Below, piece by piece: positions 12,061 through 23,699 of a stretch of DNA of 64,000 nt (positions within the stretch are counted from its first letter, which is position 1; each line of letters begins with the position of its first letter). The DNA is taken from assembly GCF_026230105.1 (NCBI RefSeq), contig NC_079484.1:8695805-8759804 (forward strand). The letters run 5' to 3'. Source of the stretch: Diorhabda sublineata (Eukaryota > Arthropoda > Insecta > Coleoptera > Chrysomelidae). The translations under genes and the position numbers were made by a program. The notes under the pieces were generated by a model. It saw only the letters and a program-made list of their open reading frames with translations. It was not told the origin of the DNA and did not search any database.

Positions 12061-13099
12061 GAAATTGAAAATTGAAAGGGATTTTTTAGAAATTAAAGCG
12101 GGGCATTCACGTTCTGAATTGTAGTTCAACCTCCGAAGTTGGATCCGATATCGAGAAATTAATAGATTGTTATAAGTTTTCTTTGGACAATTTGCGGCTT
12201 CTTGAGAGACAATGGCGTTTAAGCGTGAGTGAATCAAATTAGTCCACTGAGTTAGCGCTTGATCTTATGGCTCTGCGTGGGCTACAATCGTAAAATTTTC
12301 GGCTCCTGGGCGACGAATACAGTTGAGAAAACAGACTAAGACTAAAGTTGGATTGCTAATTTAACAGCAAATTGGAAATGAGGCGATTAACCAACTAGTA
12401 GTACTACTATTAAATCGGATGAAAGATGGGAGTTAAATGTTCGTCAAGAGACTATATTTTTATGGTTAGTCTTTCGTAAAATTTGAAAGAACTTTCAACA
12501 TACTCGTATTTATAAAAAAAAAAACATAAAAGAAAATTTAAGACATAGTTATTTAATTATGCAAAGAAAAGTAATAATTTTGTTGTTTTTGAACGAATTT
12601 ATTAATCATCGATCCATTGCTCGATCCCTATACTCCACGAGAGAATGCTAGTGCGAGAGTGTGGACGGTGCACTCGCCTTCTTGTCGCTCGAGAGTGTGG
12701 ATGCCTAGCATTCATGCTTGTTGAGAGTTCTAGGAGAGACGCGGAAGTCAAAACCAGGCATATGATGAATTATAAACATTATGGAATCAATCTTTTTACA
12801 ATCTATTTCACTATGTATAAAGGAGTAAAATTTGAAGTTACAGAAACGACTGAAGAACTTTATTTTTGGTGTTTGAATATCAAATGAGAAAATTATTTCA
12901 TTCTAGATGTCAATTTGATACTTTTAGAATTAAATATTCAACCGATATGTAAAACAAAACTTTCCCAAGATGAAATATTCTCATGCTTCGTTTATTTCCA
13001 TATTTTACAAAAAAAAATTCAAATGTACTGCAATCTCATTCCTATTTCAACTATTTATTTTGACTGTGAATTCGTCCGAGTAATATCGCGCTTGTTAAG
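12061..13099. other. AT-rich DNA, no recognised gene
   Basis: Probably includes decayed LINE 3' sequence at its left end. Open frames at 12645-12887 and 12915-13103 (+) have no recognisable domain. The first begins with repeats of a GAGAGTGTGGA word (12653 and 12690) that give it an artificial Cys/Arg-rich start. Confidence 0.4.
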
Positions 13100-13104
13100 T
13101 TAAT

Positions 13105-13330
13105 CCATAATACCGGCGATTAACTCAATCTCCGCGATCGCCGCTAACAGCATCTCTCAATTAATTAGAGCCATTTGCAATTATCACATCAAACCATTGA
13201 TCATTAGATTGAAGAGGAGCAATTTCTCGGCAAATGATCAGATGTAGGGTATAAATAGCCGCAACACGTCCGTCAATTGTCTGATAATCTATGGCTCTGT
13301 CGGTTTTGATTGATTTCACTTAATGTCCGC
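13105..13330 (+). promoter_or_regulatory. Promoter-like block with a TATA box
   Basis: A GC-richer block (TACCGGCGATTAACTC, then CGCGATCGCCGCTAAC) is followed by homeodomain-type sites (CAATTAATTAG, 13158-13168), TTGATCATTAG, and a strong TATA box in GGGTATAAATAGCC (about 13249-13262). A candidate initiator TCAATTG lies about 25-30 bases downstream. The first ATG after it (about 13290) opens only a 10-codon frame, so any transcript would need splicing or be noncoding. It could equally be the internal promoter of an unrecognised mobile element. No downstream exon could be recognised. Confidence 0.3.
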
Positions 13331-14519
13331 CCAGTTATATTTTATTTGACTCATAATCGGTTTAATATAATTTTGAACTATATTATTCAACTATTATTTC
13401 GATGTATATCGTTCTATTCGCTTCAAATTGAAAATAAATCAGAAAAAAGGAAGTTTTATGAAAAAATGAATACATAAATAAGATATTTGAGAAAACATAC
13501 GATAGGAATAGCTACAAATACATCTATTTCAATCAAAATATAAACACTCATGTGTGGAGATAAGGGGTGACAAGTTAAGTCCTTCGTGGCTACGATAGTA
13601 GTACAGGTAAAATAGGATTTAACTCGAAATTAAATTGGGAGCTTCTGATTTTCTAGATTCTCAGAGGTTTTCGGTTACTGAATTAGCCTAGCAATTCTTA
13701 ACATAATTACGGGCACGGTTTTTCGAAATTTTGAAACTTGTAACTCAAAAAAGATTTTTGAAATACGAATAACTCGAAAACTAAGAAAAAAACGGAAATC
13801 AGATAAGAGCATCCGCTCGACAATTCCTTCCAGTACGAATTCAAGCCACATGGAAACTGCTCTAACTCTTGGAAAACTACTTCGTTTTCAGAAATTCAAA
13901 ATGTATCATGGTGGTTAAGATCTTTATTTTCTACTCTGGTAAGCTAGCATAATATTCGACGTAGGAAATTTTCGGAAATCTTGTGAGATGAAGAGATATA
14001 TTGGCCACATAAGCACATGAAGTTTCAATATTTCATACTTTTTGATTTCAAATGAATTAACTTTTAAAAAACGCGATCATGAATATTATCTTCGTTCTTG
14101 GCTGATTATTATTTCACTTTTAACAGAATTCTTAATAGTTTCTCTTCCACAAAAATGTGGGTACTCTTTTTGAAGCTTAGAATATCAGCTTCAAGTTTAT
14201 ACAAAAACATTAAAAGGATGATGTATCCTTATTCTTACAATTTTGAAAATGCATAGAAAATCCCGCTTTTCCGTAAATATGTCCTTAAATATACAAGAGT
14301 AAGTTTATTCGCAAATTTTGAATTGTATTTGTGAAAGTACGTTATATAAAATCGATTGCGAGTTGTAACATTGTATTCAGATATTTAGTTTAAGAGAACG
14401 AAAGCTTTCTTTCCGGCTCTTTCCCATGAGTAATCTTGCTACCTGTAGAGATGATCACCGACAACTACGCGCGTCGCAGACGACGTGTTTAGAAGATGCC
14501 GAGTCCGTACTGCCTAATA
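13331..14519. other. AT-rich DNA, no recognised gene
   Basis: No supported gene. The part near 13700-13800 shares words such as AACTCGAAAAC with the tandem repeat that follows and may be an outlying relative of it. Confidence 0.4.
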
Positions 14520-15030
14520 ACCAATTTATAAAAAATTTTGTACTCTACAGTTTTGGTTCTGGCACTTTTTGTAGAATTCTACGTAGTTTTCGAATCATTC
14601 GCGATTCAAACTATTTTTGAGCGTTCAAACCCATTTTACAATGGAAATTTTGAGGTTAGGGAAAAAAGCTTAGAAACTAATCTGTAGAAAATTTTCTGTT
14701 GTATATTTTTGTGTTTCAGCACTTTTTTCCAAATTCCTCATAGTTTTATTCGCGATTCATTCATTCATTTATTCAATTTTGAGTGTTGAAATACATTTAT
14801 TTACAGTTATTCGCAATTCAAAATGTAGAGAATTTTGTACTGCTCCAGTACTTTTTTTCGAATTCCTCTCCATTTTCGAGTTATTTGCGATTAAAATTAT
14901 TTTTGAGTGTATAAACCCATTTTAAGGTGAAAATTTGGAGGTTAGGAACAAACACCTGGGATATTTTTTTGTAGAGAATTTTCTACTCTACATTTTTTGT
15001 AACAGTAGTTTTTTTTTTCGAACTCGACAC
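14520..15030. repeat. Diverged tandem repeat, about 3-4 units of 130-160 bp
   Basis: A unit is repeated at least three times. It consists of an AGAGAATTTTGTACT-type start, a GCACTTTTT...GAATTC segment, a TTTTCGAGTTATTCGCGATT-like segment, TTTTTGAGTGT, AAACCCATTTTA and GAGGTTAGG. Equivalent words (the GCACTTTTT segment or its variants) fall near 14560, 14719, 14847 and 15005. The second unit is shortened by about 30 bp. The units are clearly related but strongly diverged, as in an old satellite fragment. The 64-codon open frame at 14426-14620 is a by-product of this repeat. Confidence 0.75.
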
Positions 15031-16740
15031 CGTCTTCAGACCCAGTAACTAATTAAATAATAAGAAATTTGGGATAAGCAGTAATGGTTATTCATTCGAT
15101 CATTCAAGTTGATAATCAAGATATTTTGTAAACAATTGCGCTAATAAACCCACATATTCGAACGAGTGCGGTCTTATTATTAGAAAGCGTTTTCTAGTAG
15201 GTTTACGTAATATCAATCGGTTGAATGACTAATATTACATCTATTCTATATATACAGGTTGTACAAACAAAACTGAGGCATAATGTACAAATACACATTG
15301 TTAATTTTAAAATAAAAATTCTTCAACATGATATCGAAAGACAGTAACAGGAGGGGCAGTATCGTAAGCATTTTGGAAAAATAAGGTCTGATATGTCCAT
15401 AGATGCGCGTACAGTGTTAATTTTTGAAAAACATGTTTAAACACGTCAAAATTTACTTCATTTCGCGTAATTAACTTCATTGACGTGATTAAAAAAATAA
15501 CACATCCACTTTTTCAAAGTTATGAAGGCATCAATATTTTTTCAGGAAACTAAAGTATAAACGGTGGAGGGCTTCCCTCACATGACTCAATCTACGATTT
15601 AGGAAACACATTTTCTACATTCTATCTTCTTCTATTAATAGAAATCAAACATAACAACATCGATTGTTCTCTTCGCATGTCCAACCACAAGACATACATA
15701 ATCCTAAAAAGAGACAACAATATAATTGACGTAACGTGAATAACTGACCGTACTAAAAGTTGAATTTGAGGTTAAAGCAATTTGAGGTTATGTGAGCTTC
15801 GTTTATTGTCTTGTTTTTAGCGAATTTTTTAATTAAACGTGTATTTATTGTTAAAATCAATTATTTTAAGAAATAATTTGAATTTTTATCGAATTTCACA
15901 TCGGTACGCACTAATATGATCAACAACTTATAAACTTTTGACATTTTATAATGTCTAACATACCGTGAGACGGGAAAATTACAATTTTACTAATTATCAG
16001 TAGTGAATAGTGTTTATAATTTCGTATTTCGAAACTCGAAACAATAAACTTTTTGATTGAAAATATTATTGTGTTTTTGAAAAATGAACGTGGGTTTCAT
16101 AAATTTTGTGCCTTACATTATCATAATTCTGTATATAAGATATAAATCGATAAAAAAAAGTAACGTGAGCTCAATTCACAAATTTGTAAAATCTATTTAT
16201 TAACAGAAATATAAATAAATAAAGTGGTTTCAATAATCTGATGTGTGTATATGCTCTCATAAATACTAATCCTATTGTATACAAAAGTTATAATTAATTA
16301 TTTTTATGATCGTTAGAACCACACCAATACAAAAATAAGGATAAATAGTTTTATAAATTAATGGAACTACAAGTGTCTAAGGGACATATGGAATCGCTTA
16401 ACTACGACGTTGGTTCCTGTCAGGGGATAGTCAGTTTACAGTAAATCTTAACGAATACAATAGTAACTAGAAGTTACATAGGTAGATTTATGATTCTTCG
16501 CAGTCACATTAATATAAGACAAAAATCAGGTAATACGAAGTTAATGAATATTGTATAACTTAATATATGGTTAACAGATCCTAATGGTTGTCATCAGAAG
16601 TGGTGAGATAATTCGTGGGTGTACCCACTTCTGTACTAATTTCGATTTATGTGTTTTTTTTTGAAATGTACATAGTTTGGGATTAGAAAAAAGTCTCTAA
16701 ATTTTGTTTTTCTAATATTTAGAACCTACAGTGTGTAGCA
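15031..16740. other. AT-rich DNA, no recognised gene
   Basis: A TACAGGTTGTACAAAC word at about 15254 looks like a Tc1/mariner-type terminus next to a TA, but no partner end was found. Nothing else is supportable. Confidence 0.4.
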
Positions 16741-17186
16741 ATTGTTTATAAATACCAACCTATATGGAAAAAATTGTGGGAACAATGGATTTTGATTAAA
16801 ATATGAATACGCTCAAATTCCTTAGCTTCGTATTCGTAAAGGCGAAAATATTTTAGTAACCTTACAGAAAGTGCCTTATTTATGTCATGAAATTGATAAT
16901 GAGATCTATATAGACGACAAAATCTTCCGTGGAAAATGTTCATTCTAGTAAAACGCTCGTTGTTCACCGGTAAATGGTTCCATGTAACTTATTTTCATGT
17001 CGCCGCATCGACTTTCAATATATACAAGTATAAATAAAGCGACTTTTTCGATGAGAAGATTTTTATTGTCACTAAAAACTTTTTGGAATTAAAACAAAAG
17101 ATATTAGATTTCATGTGATAATCATTTACGATTACAATGCAATAATACGATAATTTCTTGAATGATTATACAAAGTTATCTTTTCT

Positions 17187-17432
17187 TTACTTGGACATAA
17201 CAAATAAATTTTGAATGAACTCTATCACTAAATCACAAGAAATCATTTGGGATTCCATGTATCGTCTATAAAACTCCTCATGCATACAGTAAGCAAACAT
17301 TTCCGACCAACTCCCTAAACTTGTTCGACGACTATGTTTGAGAAACTCTATTTTCTTGCTTTGACACCAATAGTTGACATTTCTCAAGGGAATATAACGA
17401 CCGAACAAATTCTTAAGCGGCGACAAGTTCAA
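17187..17432 (-). CDS. Unassigned short ORF (possible exon)
   Basis: An 81-codon minus-strand frame has a mixed, soluble-protein-like composition (RTSLGSWSEMFAYCMHEEF is typical of its middle). It contains fewer Phe/Ile/Lys/Asn runs than chance frames in this window. I recognise no family. A second minus-strand frame, 16746-16967, lies downstream and a third, 18170-18472, upstream, so they could be exons of one gene. I could not confirm splice sites linking them. Spurious origin is at least as likely. Confidence 0.15.
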   Translation of the reverse strand: MNLSPLKNLFGRYIPLRNVNYWCQSKKIEFLKHSRRTSLGSWSEMFAYCMHEEFYRRYMESQMISCDLVIEFIQNLFVMSK

Positions 17433-18169
17433 ATTTTAATAGAATGTTAAATATGAAAGGATACCGAAAATCCACATTGCTTGCTTCGATTTAAATTAAA
17501 AATGACTTGTCATAAATATGTGAAATATTGGTAGCTGAATGGATCTTTCTGTTAGCTATAAACTAGTGCATATTTTATGTGTTTCAAAGTCATATAGTAT
17601 CCGATATTTTATATCAATACACGTGCTGTCGAAACGTTATATTTTTCATTAAAATTTCATTCTTTTTATGGGAAGTTTCAATTTCAGTTACAACCTTTCA
17701 AATCGTAACTGGGAAAACTTTTTTTCTACTAACTTGACGTACTAGAAGTTGAAAAGATTTAATATTTAATTTCTCTCTATCATTTTAGAAATACCTCATT
17801 TTCCTTTTTTAAAATCTACACCACTTTCATATATACAGTCATAAGAAACTTTTACCATATCGCTCTTCCGCTTAGTGTTATAAGTTAAAAAAACAAACTA
17901 TAGAGTAATGAGCATTTGAAATTAATTCTAACTTCTACTTTTTCACTTTTCGGATGATAACTCACAAAATTTCCAAGTTTTCTAGCACTAATAGTATAGT
18001 TTTTTCAATACCAATAGCAGAAGAGAGTTATGCGAGGATGAATCAATATTTCATAAATAAGTAGGAGACTCATACCACAATAAGAAATGAAAAATAACGT
18101 TTACTCCCCGTATAAAATTCGGTAAACGACGAACCAACCGTCAGTCCATGTGCACTTGATGAATGTATG

Positions 18170-18472
18170 TCAACATTCATAATATCCACTGTTTACCAAT
18201 GAAAATATCGAATCGTAAACTGCCAGACAGTGTGCAATAAACAGTGGCGTCGTTTGGTGAGATTCATTTAAGTCATAAATTTCTTTAAATGAATAGAAAT
18301 ATGGAGTTCTTTGGACCATAAGCGAATGAAGACAATGAAATTGTACAGTGTAGTGAGAAAAAAGAATTGCTGAATTAACTAGAGTAAATAAATTTTCTAT
18401 TTCTCGAGTAGTCACGAAAGGGGTAGCTATGGATAATTCATCATACTTATTCGTGTCAGCGATCGTAAACAA
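18170..18472 (-). CDS. Unassigned 100-codon ORF with a hydrophobic N-terminus
   Basis: The frame actually opens a few codons upstream after a stop (about 18490) with a hydrophobic run FFVCWALFTIA, giving a signal-peptide-like start but no ATG. The remainder is non-repetitive, has four to five Cys, and ends in SGYYEC. I do not recognise the family. It could be an internal or terminal exon of a small secreted protein, or chance. It shares its strand with the frame at 17187-17432. Confidence 0.17.
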   Translation of the reverse strand: MFTIADTNKYDELSIATPFVTTREIENLFTLVNSAILFSHYTVQFHCLHSLMVQRTPYFYSFKEIYDLNESHQTTPLFIAHCLAVYDSIFSLVNSGYYEC

Positions 18473-18519
18473 GGCCCAACAAACAAAGAATTACTTACTG
18501 TTATTAGAGGTCTAAAGTT

Positions 18520-19000
18520 AGAGAAAATTTATTACATCGACAAGCTGTGCAAAGAACAGGGTCATCTCTTCTCGGACTACCTCCTTACTATTGCATATTT
18601 AACCCTATAGAGTTAATATGGACAAACGTAAAATCAGAATTACGAAAATGTAATTAGTCTCCAGAACTAAGTAAAGAGGTTGTAGAATTCGTAAAGAAAG
18701 TTCTCGCAGCAGACCGCGAAGAGCTTTGGAAAAACTTTGTTAAATATGTTATCAAAGAAGAAGATGATTATGTGGAAGTATCCTCTATATAACTCATAAT
18801 AATTCTATCAAATGATGACTCTAGTTCAGATTCTGACTACCATTATTATTTATAAAGATACTTTGGAATTGAATTTTTTTTTCTTTTGTTTTATTTGTAA
18901 AGAATTCACTTTCCTTTAAGGTTTTTGCTTTTAAATTTCGTTTTTCAGAAAAAAAAACGAATGGGGTACAAAAACGGCTCAGTTCATGTTTGATACCCTG
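18520..19000 (+). pseudogene. Tc1/IS630-type (DDE_3) transposase C-terminus with 3' terminal repeat
   Basis: The plus strand carries the C-terminal end of a cut-and-paste transposase. It starts from a decayed PPY...FNPIELIWTNVK segment (about 18580-18630), which holds the third catalytic acid (E of NPIE). It continues through SKEVVEFVKKVLAA, ELWKNFVKYVIKEEDD (about 18715-18770), and an acidic, Ser-rich tail DDSSSDSD (about 18820). This tail arrangement is typical of a transposase family common in insects. The catalytic N-terminal two thirds are missing. About 140 bp downstream the sequence GATACCCTG (ending at 19000) looks like the element's 3' terminus, reading CAGGGTATCAAACATGAAC inward. 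Confidence 0.65.
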
Positions 19001-19824
19001 TTTAAACCAAACGCCATCACAGGCAGGTACATTTTACTCGTCTATTATTTAATATTCAGTTATAGCAAATTAACGAGGTATAATAATGATTTTTTTCCAA
19101 GTTCCATATACTTTTTCGCATAAGATATGAATATTTTTAAAAGTAATATTTACAAAAATAATAAATTTATAAAATGAAGTATCTACGCCTATGGTAGATC
19201 AAAAAAAATCGGCAATTGTTTCGGACCGGTTTTTATAATCTGCAATTGATATTGGAAGAGCTATACCATTAATGAGATTTTCTAATTTTTTGAGTTATGA
19301 TACTATTTGAACGGAGGTGCGATATTAATTTTTAATTGGATATATATTGTTTACACAGTTCATTTGATTTTTAAATTTTTTCTTCATGCAGCACTACTAT
19401 GAAGCATTCGACTGGTATTAACTAAACTTAGAATTTCCAGGACCGGCTAAGGAAAAATTAATTTAGGGATTCGTGTTGAATATTGCACCCTTTATAATAT
19501 ATTTTTTAATGCAATAAGTGATTTTAAACTAAATAAATAACTAATGAAATCGACATATGCGACTATGTTGTCGCACTTTTAGTGAACGATCAAATATTAC
19601 CAAAAATAAAACGACCATAATGACTGATCACATAATGAAGTTTTAAATCAAAGAAATTTTGTAAATTTCGAGTAGGTATTTCATATGAAATATTTTGATA
19701 GAAGTCGAAACGCCAATTTTTATCTTACAAAGATTATTAAAAAAATAATAAACAGAACTAAAATAAACAGAATAGACCTAAAATTAAGAACATTTAGAAG
19801 AAGAAACATATCAAATTTAAGAAA

Positions 19825-19826
<2 letters not shown>
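19001..19826. other. AT-rich DNA, no recognised gene
   Basis: I see nothing supportable. The open frames at 19685-19921 (both strands) exist only because of the TA microsatellite they read through. Confidence 0.5.

Positions 19827-19875
<49 letters not shown>
19827..19875. repeat. (TA)n microsatellite, about 24 units
   Basis: An uninterrupted TA run of 49 bases, encoding IY repeats on both strands. Confidence 0.97.
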
Positions 19876-19877
<2 letters not shown>

Positions 19878-19928
19878 TATTGGGAACGTGGCAAGGAAAC
19901 ATCGAAGTGGACTCACTTTAATATATTT

Positions 19929-19966
19929 TCCAAGCTTTCGAATACTTATGTATTCATCGTCTGGGA
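19929..19966 (-). ncRNA. Degraded hammerhead-ribozyme-like motif
   Basis: Read on the minus strand the sequence is AGACGATGA, then a 6-bp hairpin (GAATAC, loop ATAA, GTATTC), then GAAAGCTTGG. A hammerhead core has CUGAUGA, stem II, GAAA, and the latter half (GAUGA ... GAAA) is present. The first two core bases are changed (CT to AC), and the hairpin partly overlaps the core, so activity is unlikely. Similar GATGAA...TCGAAAGCTTGG words are familiar from insect repeats, including Penelope-like elements that carry minimal hammerheads. This could therefore mark a retroelement end. The ribozyme reading is an inference. Confidence 0.3.
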
Positions 19967-20440
19967 CTGAAATATATTGGACTACATCTTTAATGTCACT
20001 TAGTATTAACTCTAAGGACAGAATTAGTTGCTTGTGAATTTTGAATTTTTAGACAAAAATCGCATTGGGACATTATTTTCGATAAATAATAAATGAAATT
20101 AATTGAAATGTAAACCTCATGTTTGTATTGATTGTAAATGATTAATATTTTATTCAGATATTAGTACATTGTGTCAACTGAACCAAATAAAAATAACGAG
20201 CAACTCTAAAAAGTATTAAAATCAAGATTGGCTTTGATCAAACGGTCGATGTTTAATACTCATTGTCATTATTGCCATTATCATTATTTATTAGTTTCAA
20301 CAGTATTATCATCAGTATCATCAGAATATGTCGACATAATTTTTGTTTTTGGGTACAGTATTGGTAGAAAATCACAGGAGATTTCCTGATCGTCTAACTC
20401 CCAGTTACCTAACATTTGGGTCAGTTTTTAATCATTTGCA
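19967..20440. other. AT-rich DNA with imperfect ATT/ATC triplet tract
   Basis: A cryptic triplet repeat (CATTATT, CATTATC, CATCAG words) occupies about 20262-20330. No gene seen. Confidence 0.5.
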
Positions 20441-20449
20441 TTGAGAATG

Positions 20450-20720
20450 ATACTTTTCCTAGTGGAAGAACAGTACGACATACAGATGGAATTAGACATT
20501 ATTGACGCTGTTACCATGAACTCTACAATAAGCACTAGACAAGTGAGTCGAGAACTTAATGTTACTCAATCAAAAGTAAGTAGAGTCATCTACACCCATA
20601 TCATATTCAAATGGATGAGAATCTAAATCCTGGAGAGGATATCCATAGATTGGAATTTTGTAGATGGATTAATAATCATTGACTAACGTATTCTTATGAA
20701 CATTTCCCAGGATCCGCGGT
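20450..20720 (+). pseudogene. Transposase N-terminal HTH relic (mariner superfamily, DUF4817/DDE_3-like)
   Basis: A helix-turn-helix segment is visible: LDIIDAVTMNSTISTRQVSR followed by ELNVTQSKVSRVIY (20484-20590). A frame change then leads to HIQMDENLNPGEDIHRLEFC, the stretch that in this family leads into the catalytic domain. The HTH binds the terminal repeats of the element. Catalytic residues are absent: the copy stops or is truncated at about 20720, where a different mariner fragment begins. Confidence 0.6.
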
Positions 20721-20789
20721 TTGAGCAAAACCTGAAGGGGAAAAATAAGTTAGATAGTTGATTTGCAAAGAGCAAACCCTACTCAGTAA

Positions 20790-21165
20790 ATGGCAAAGAC
20801 GGTTTCATCAGAAAAAGTGATGTTTCATGGGATAGTCATGAGATTGTGTTCATCGACTTTCTTCAGAAAGAGAACCAATAAGAGGAGAGTACAACGCATC
20901 ATAACTACATAAGGTAAAGGTATAAATTACGAAAAATCGACCGAATTTGAAGAAAAAAAAATGATTCTCCATCAGTACAACACATCTTCTATATATGCAC
21001 TAGATTTGTCCCCAGCGACTATTTCCTCTTTACTAACATCACAGTTTCAGTTGAAGGAGAAAAATTTTCATGAGACGAGGGAGTTATCGAATACTTAAAC
21101 GCCTATTTTGACGAGTAAGATGGTAATTTGGAAGTTTGAAAAGAATTGGAGTATTGCTGAAAAAC
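20790..21165 (+). pseudogene. mariner-like transposase C-terminal relic
   Basis: Plus-strand frames carry SWDSHEIVFIDFLQK (the FWD...IDFL segment ahead of the second catalytic Asp), KKMILHQYN (second Asp lost; usually HxDNA), and SDYFLFTNI followed by EGEKFS, EGVIEYLNAYFDE and ELEYC (20999-21160), the typical mariner C-terminus. Several frameshifts and stops are present. It abuts the HTH relic to its left, which belongs to another family, so the two are separate insertions. Confidence 0.7.
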
Positions 21166-21479
21166 CTAAAAATGATTAAAAAAATTTCTTGGTTTTGCGC
21201 AGTTTTGCACCTCACCAATTTTTGCATATTTAAAATTTAATAATGTGCTGGAAGAAAAATGGTTTAATATCACTGATAAGGTTACGAGATAACAGATGAA
21301 GTTCATTGCGAAAGAAATTCTTCCAACAAGTAAATTGCTAGACACTTTTATGTTCACAAGTCGTATTTTACACAAGTCTTAAGGACCGGGGCTAAAATAA
21401 TGACGGGACCTCCTTAACGAATTCGGAAACCCGGAAAAATAGAAAAAATGATATCAATAAATGCGTTCGATTTCTAGTA
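21166..21479. other. AT-rich DNA, no recognised gene
   Basis: No supported feature. The minus-strand open frame at 21166-21375 shows no motif. Confidence 0.4.
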
Positions 21480-21577
21480 TCATCACATCCAAACGTACAG
21501 AATACAGACGGGGCCCTCTTGGACCTGGGGCTCTGCGATATAGCCTCCCCAAGCCCCTAGCTTAATCCGGCCCTGCC
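21480..21577 (-). repeat. GC-rich transposon-end-like segment (hAT-style terminus)
   Basis: A block much GC-richer than its surroundings. On the minus strand it begins CAGGGCCGGATTAAGC and continues with CCCC/GGGG-rich sequence. CAGGG-starting ends of this style are typical of hAT elements. No matching opposite end or 8-bp duplication was found, so it would be a truncated end. Confidence 0.3.
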
Positions 21578-23699
21578 AGTCTTCATATTTTGAAATCATT
21601 CCAATTATAGAAGATAATGGAGATTCTAAGAAAAGGATTTCTTACCAGTTACAAATTTTCAACAGTTCAACAAGTTTTCTTGTAGATTCTTGAAAATTTA
21701 TTGTTTTCCAATTTTCACGTACTTGAATTATAAATATATTGAAATCATTAGATAATTCAAATTTCAAACAGAGTAACGAAGGAATTCTGTCATTTCATTG
21801 CTTTGTTAACTGAACATAAATTAACATCCTTTACCTATTCCAGCGTCTTCGTTTGTAAGTTAAAATAGTTACCCGATCCAAATTGACTTTCACCCTTGTA
21901 GAAATTCCCAACATGCTGAAAATTCGCATTAACATTAACGATACCATTTTAATGAATTTGTATGTTTCTATTGATACCCTGTGAGCAAAATATATTCAAA
22001 GTTCGCAAAAATACATACTTCTTTAGTAAAATTACTAGTTTTGTGAAACAAATATAGATATATATATGTTCTTATACTTTTTTCCTAAGAATGTTTCTAA
22101 ATTTTACTTCCTTCCTTCAATCCTAGAATATTCCAAATTTCCTCAAACTATATGTAGACTCCAGAATTACATTACGAATGTAAATTAGATACTATTGTTT
22201 GAGAAGTAACATAATGCTGTTTGTTAGGTTAGTATGTGTTTACTCTTCATGTAAGTTGGTTACCACCATGATATGATATAATCTGACGAAAGGAATAATA
22301 CATTATACCAGGGCTATTCATAATGTTACTAGCGATTCCGTCTGCTGGCACTAGACGCTTTGATAATGATCGTTGTATGTTTTCGCGGCATCTCAGTCGG
22401 CGTACAGTCGTTCGAACATCCCAAAATCGCAAACCATGCTCCATATGTTAACGTATTATAAATGGGGAAATGTGGGAATATTCCAGAAATAGTTAAAGAA
22501 ATATTTGTAATTAAAAGTAAATAAATTTAATACTGTAATACAACGAAATAGTAGTTTTTAATTTTATTCATATATTTTCAATGAATCAATTAATTTCTAA
22601 TTCGTTCAAATGAATTCAAATTAAAAAAACCATTGGTAGTGATGGTTTTGTTATAAGGATAACTGAAATAAGAATATTTGGAGTAACTTTTAGGGAGATT
22701 TCGCATACATTTTTAATGAAAAACCTGAAAGTTTCGCAAATAATGCTTCAGCAATTGACCTCAAATGGTTAACGTTCTACACAATACATCATTGTTTGTA
22801 TACATTCTGTTTTTTCGTTTTCTACTAACAATATATTCAAACATCGTAGAGATTTCAGAGCCAGAAAAAATGAGAAAAAAACTACAAATGTGGATATCCT
22901 AAATAACTTTTTGATTAGTTCTGATCTCGAGATTTCAACACTGTTCTTGTAAAAATTCACTAGAAAACGAATGTTGTCTAAAAGAAATGACTTTGATGAT
23001 GACGAAGATGACCCTGATTTTTTTATGAAAGCACATCCTATAGAGTGTAACTAAAGAGGGCTTTGTTTAATTGAATTTAATTGAATTTGGTTCAACACAA
23101 AAAATATAAAGAATGTGCCAAACACTCCAATTTAAATAATCGAATTGTATTATAATGCCAGCTATTTCGAACCACAGCCGGTATTATCTATTTTTTCGAT
23201 ATCCTAATTCAAAATTTGTCCCTCAAGATAACCTTATTACTAAAAAAGATTACTACCTTTTTGGGGTAATCGAGGTTCTGAGTGATATAGCATCAAACAT
23301 TGCCCGATCTTAGCAGATTTGACGTCCAAAATTTTGCTTTTTCACGAACCCACTTAATGAATCGTACTCGTGAATTTCTTAGGTCTTACAAAATTTAGGT
23401 TTCCCCTTATCTACCTTATACTCCCGATCTTATGATTTTCACTAGTTTCCAAAGATGGAGACCTAATTAGCACTATGGTCCGGCTTCGAGAACAACGAGA
23501 AATTGTGGATGCACATCACTAAGTGGCTGAGATTCCCGGTGGTAGAAATCTATGACCAAAGAATTTCCTGTCCACCTCTATGATAATTGCCTCAATTTCT
23601 ATGGTAATATGTAAAGAAGTAGAATTTTACTCACTCTTCCAGGTATTACATTTTTTTCGTCACTACAAAAAATATATGCGAGATGTATGTTAATATAAT
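21578..23699. other. AT-rich DNA, no recognised gene; one short acidic ORF
   Basis: Mostly featureless. At 22973-23053 (+) a 26-codon frame (MLSKRNDFDDDEDDPDFF is its start) is preceded by an acceptor-like TTCACTAG and ends in TAA. Such acidic tracts occur at termini of real exons and in transposase N-termini, but nothing joins it. The minus-strand frame at 22247-22444 is Arg-rich and unassigned. The interval 23440-23640 may be decayed mariner N-terminal sequence. Confidence 0.35.

Noticed and set aside
12645..12887. Cys/Arg-rich 80-codon ORF as a secreted peptide or toxin-like gene
   Set aside because: The Cys/Arg start comes from a short GAGAGTGTGG direct repeat; there is no signal peptide and no cysteine framework.
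19685..19921. ORFs on both strands through the TA tract
   Set aside because: They stay open only because a TA repeat contains no stop in the IY frame.
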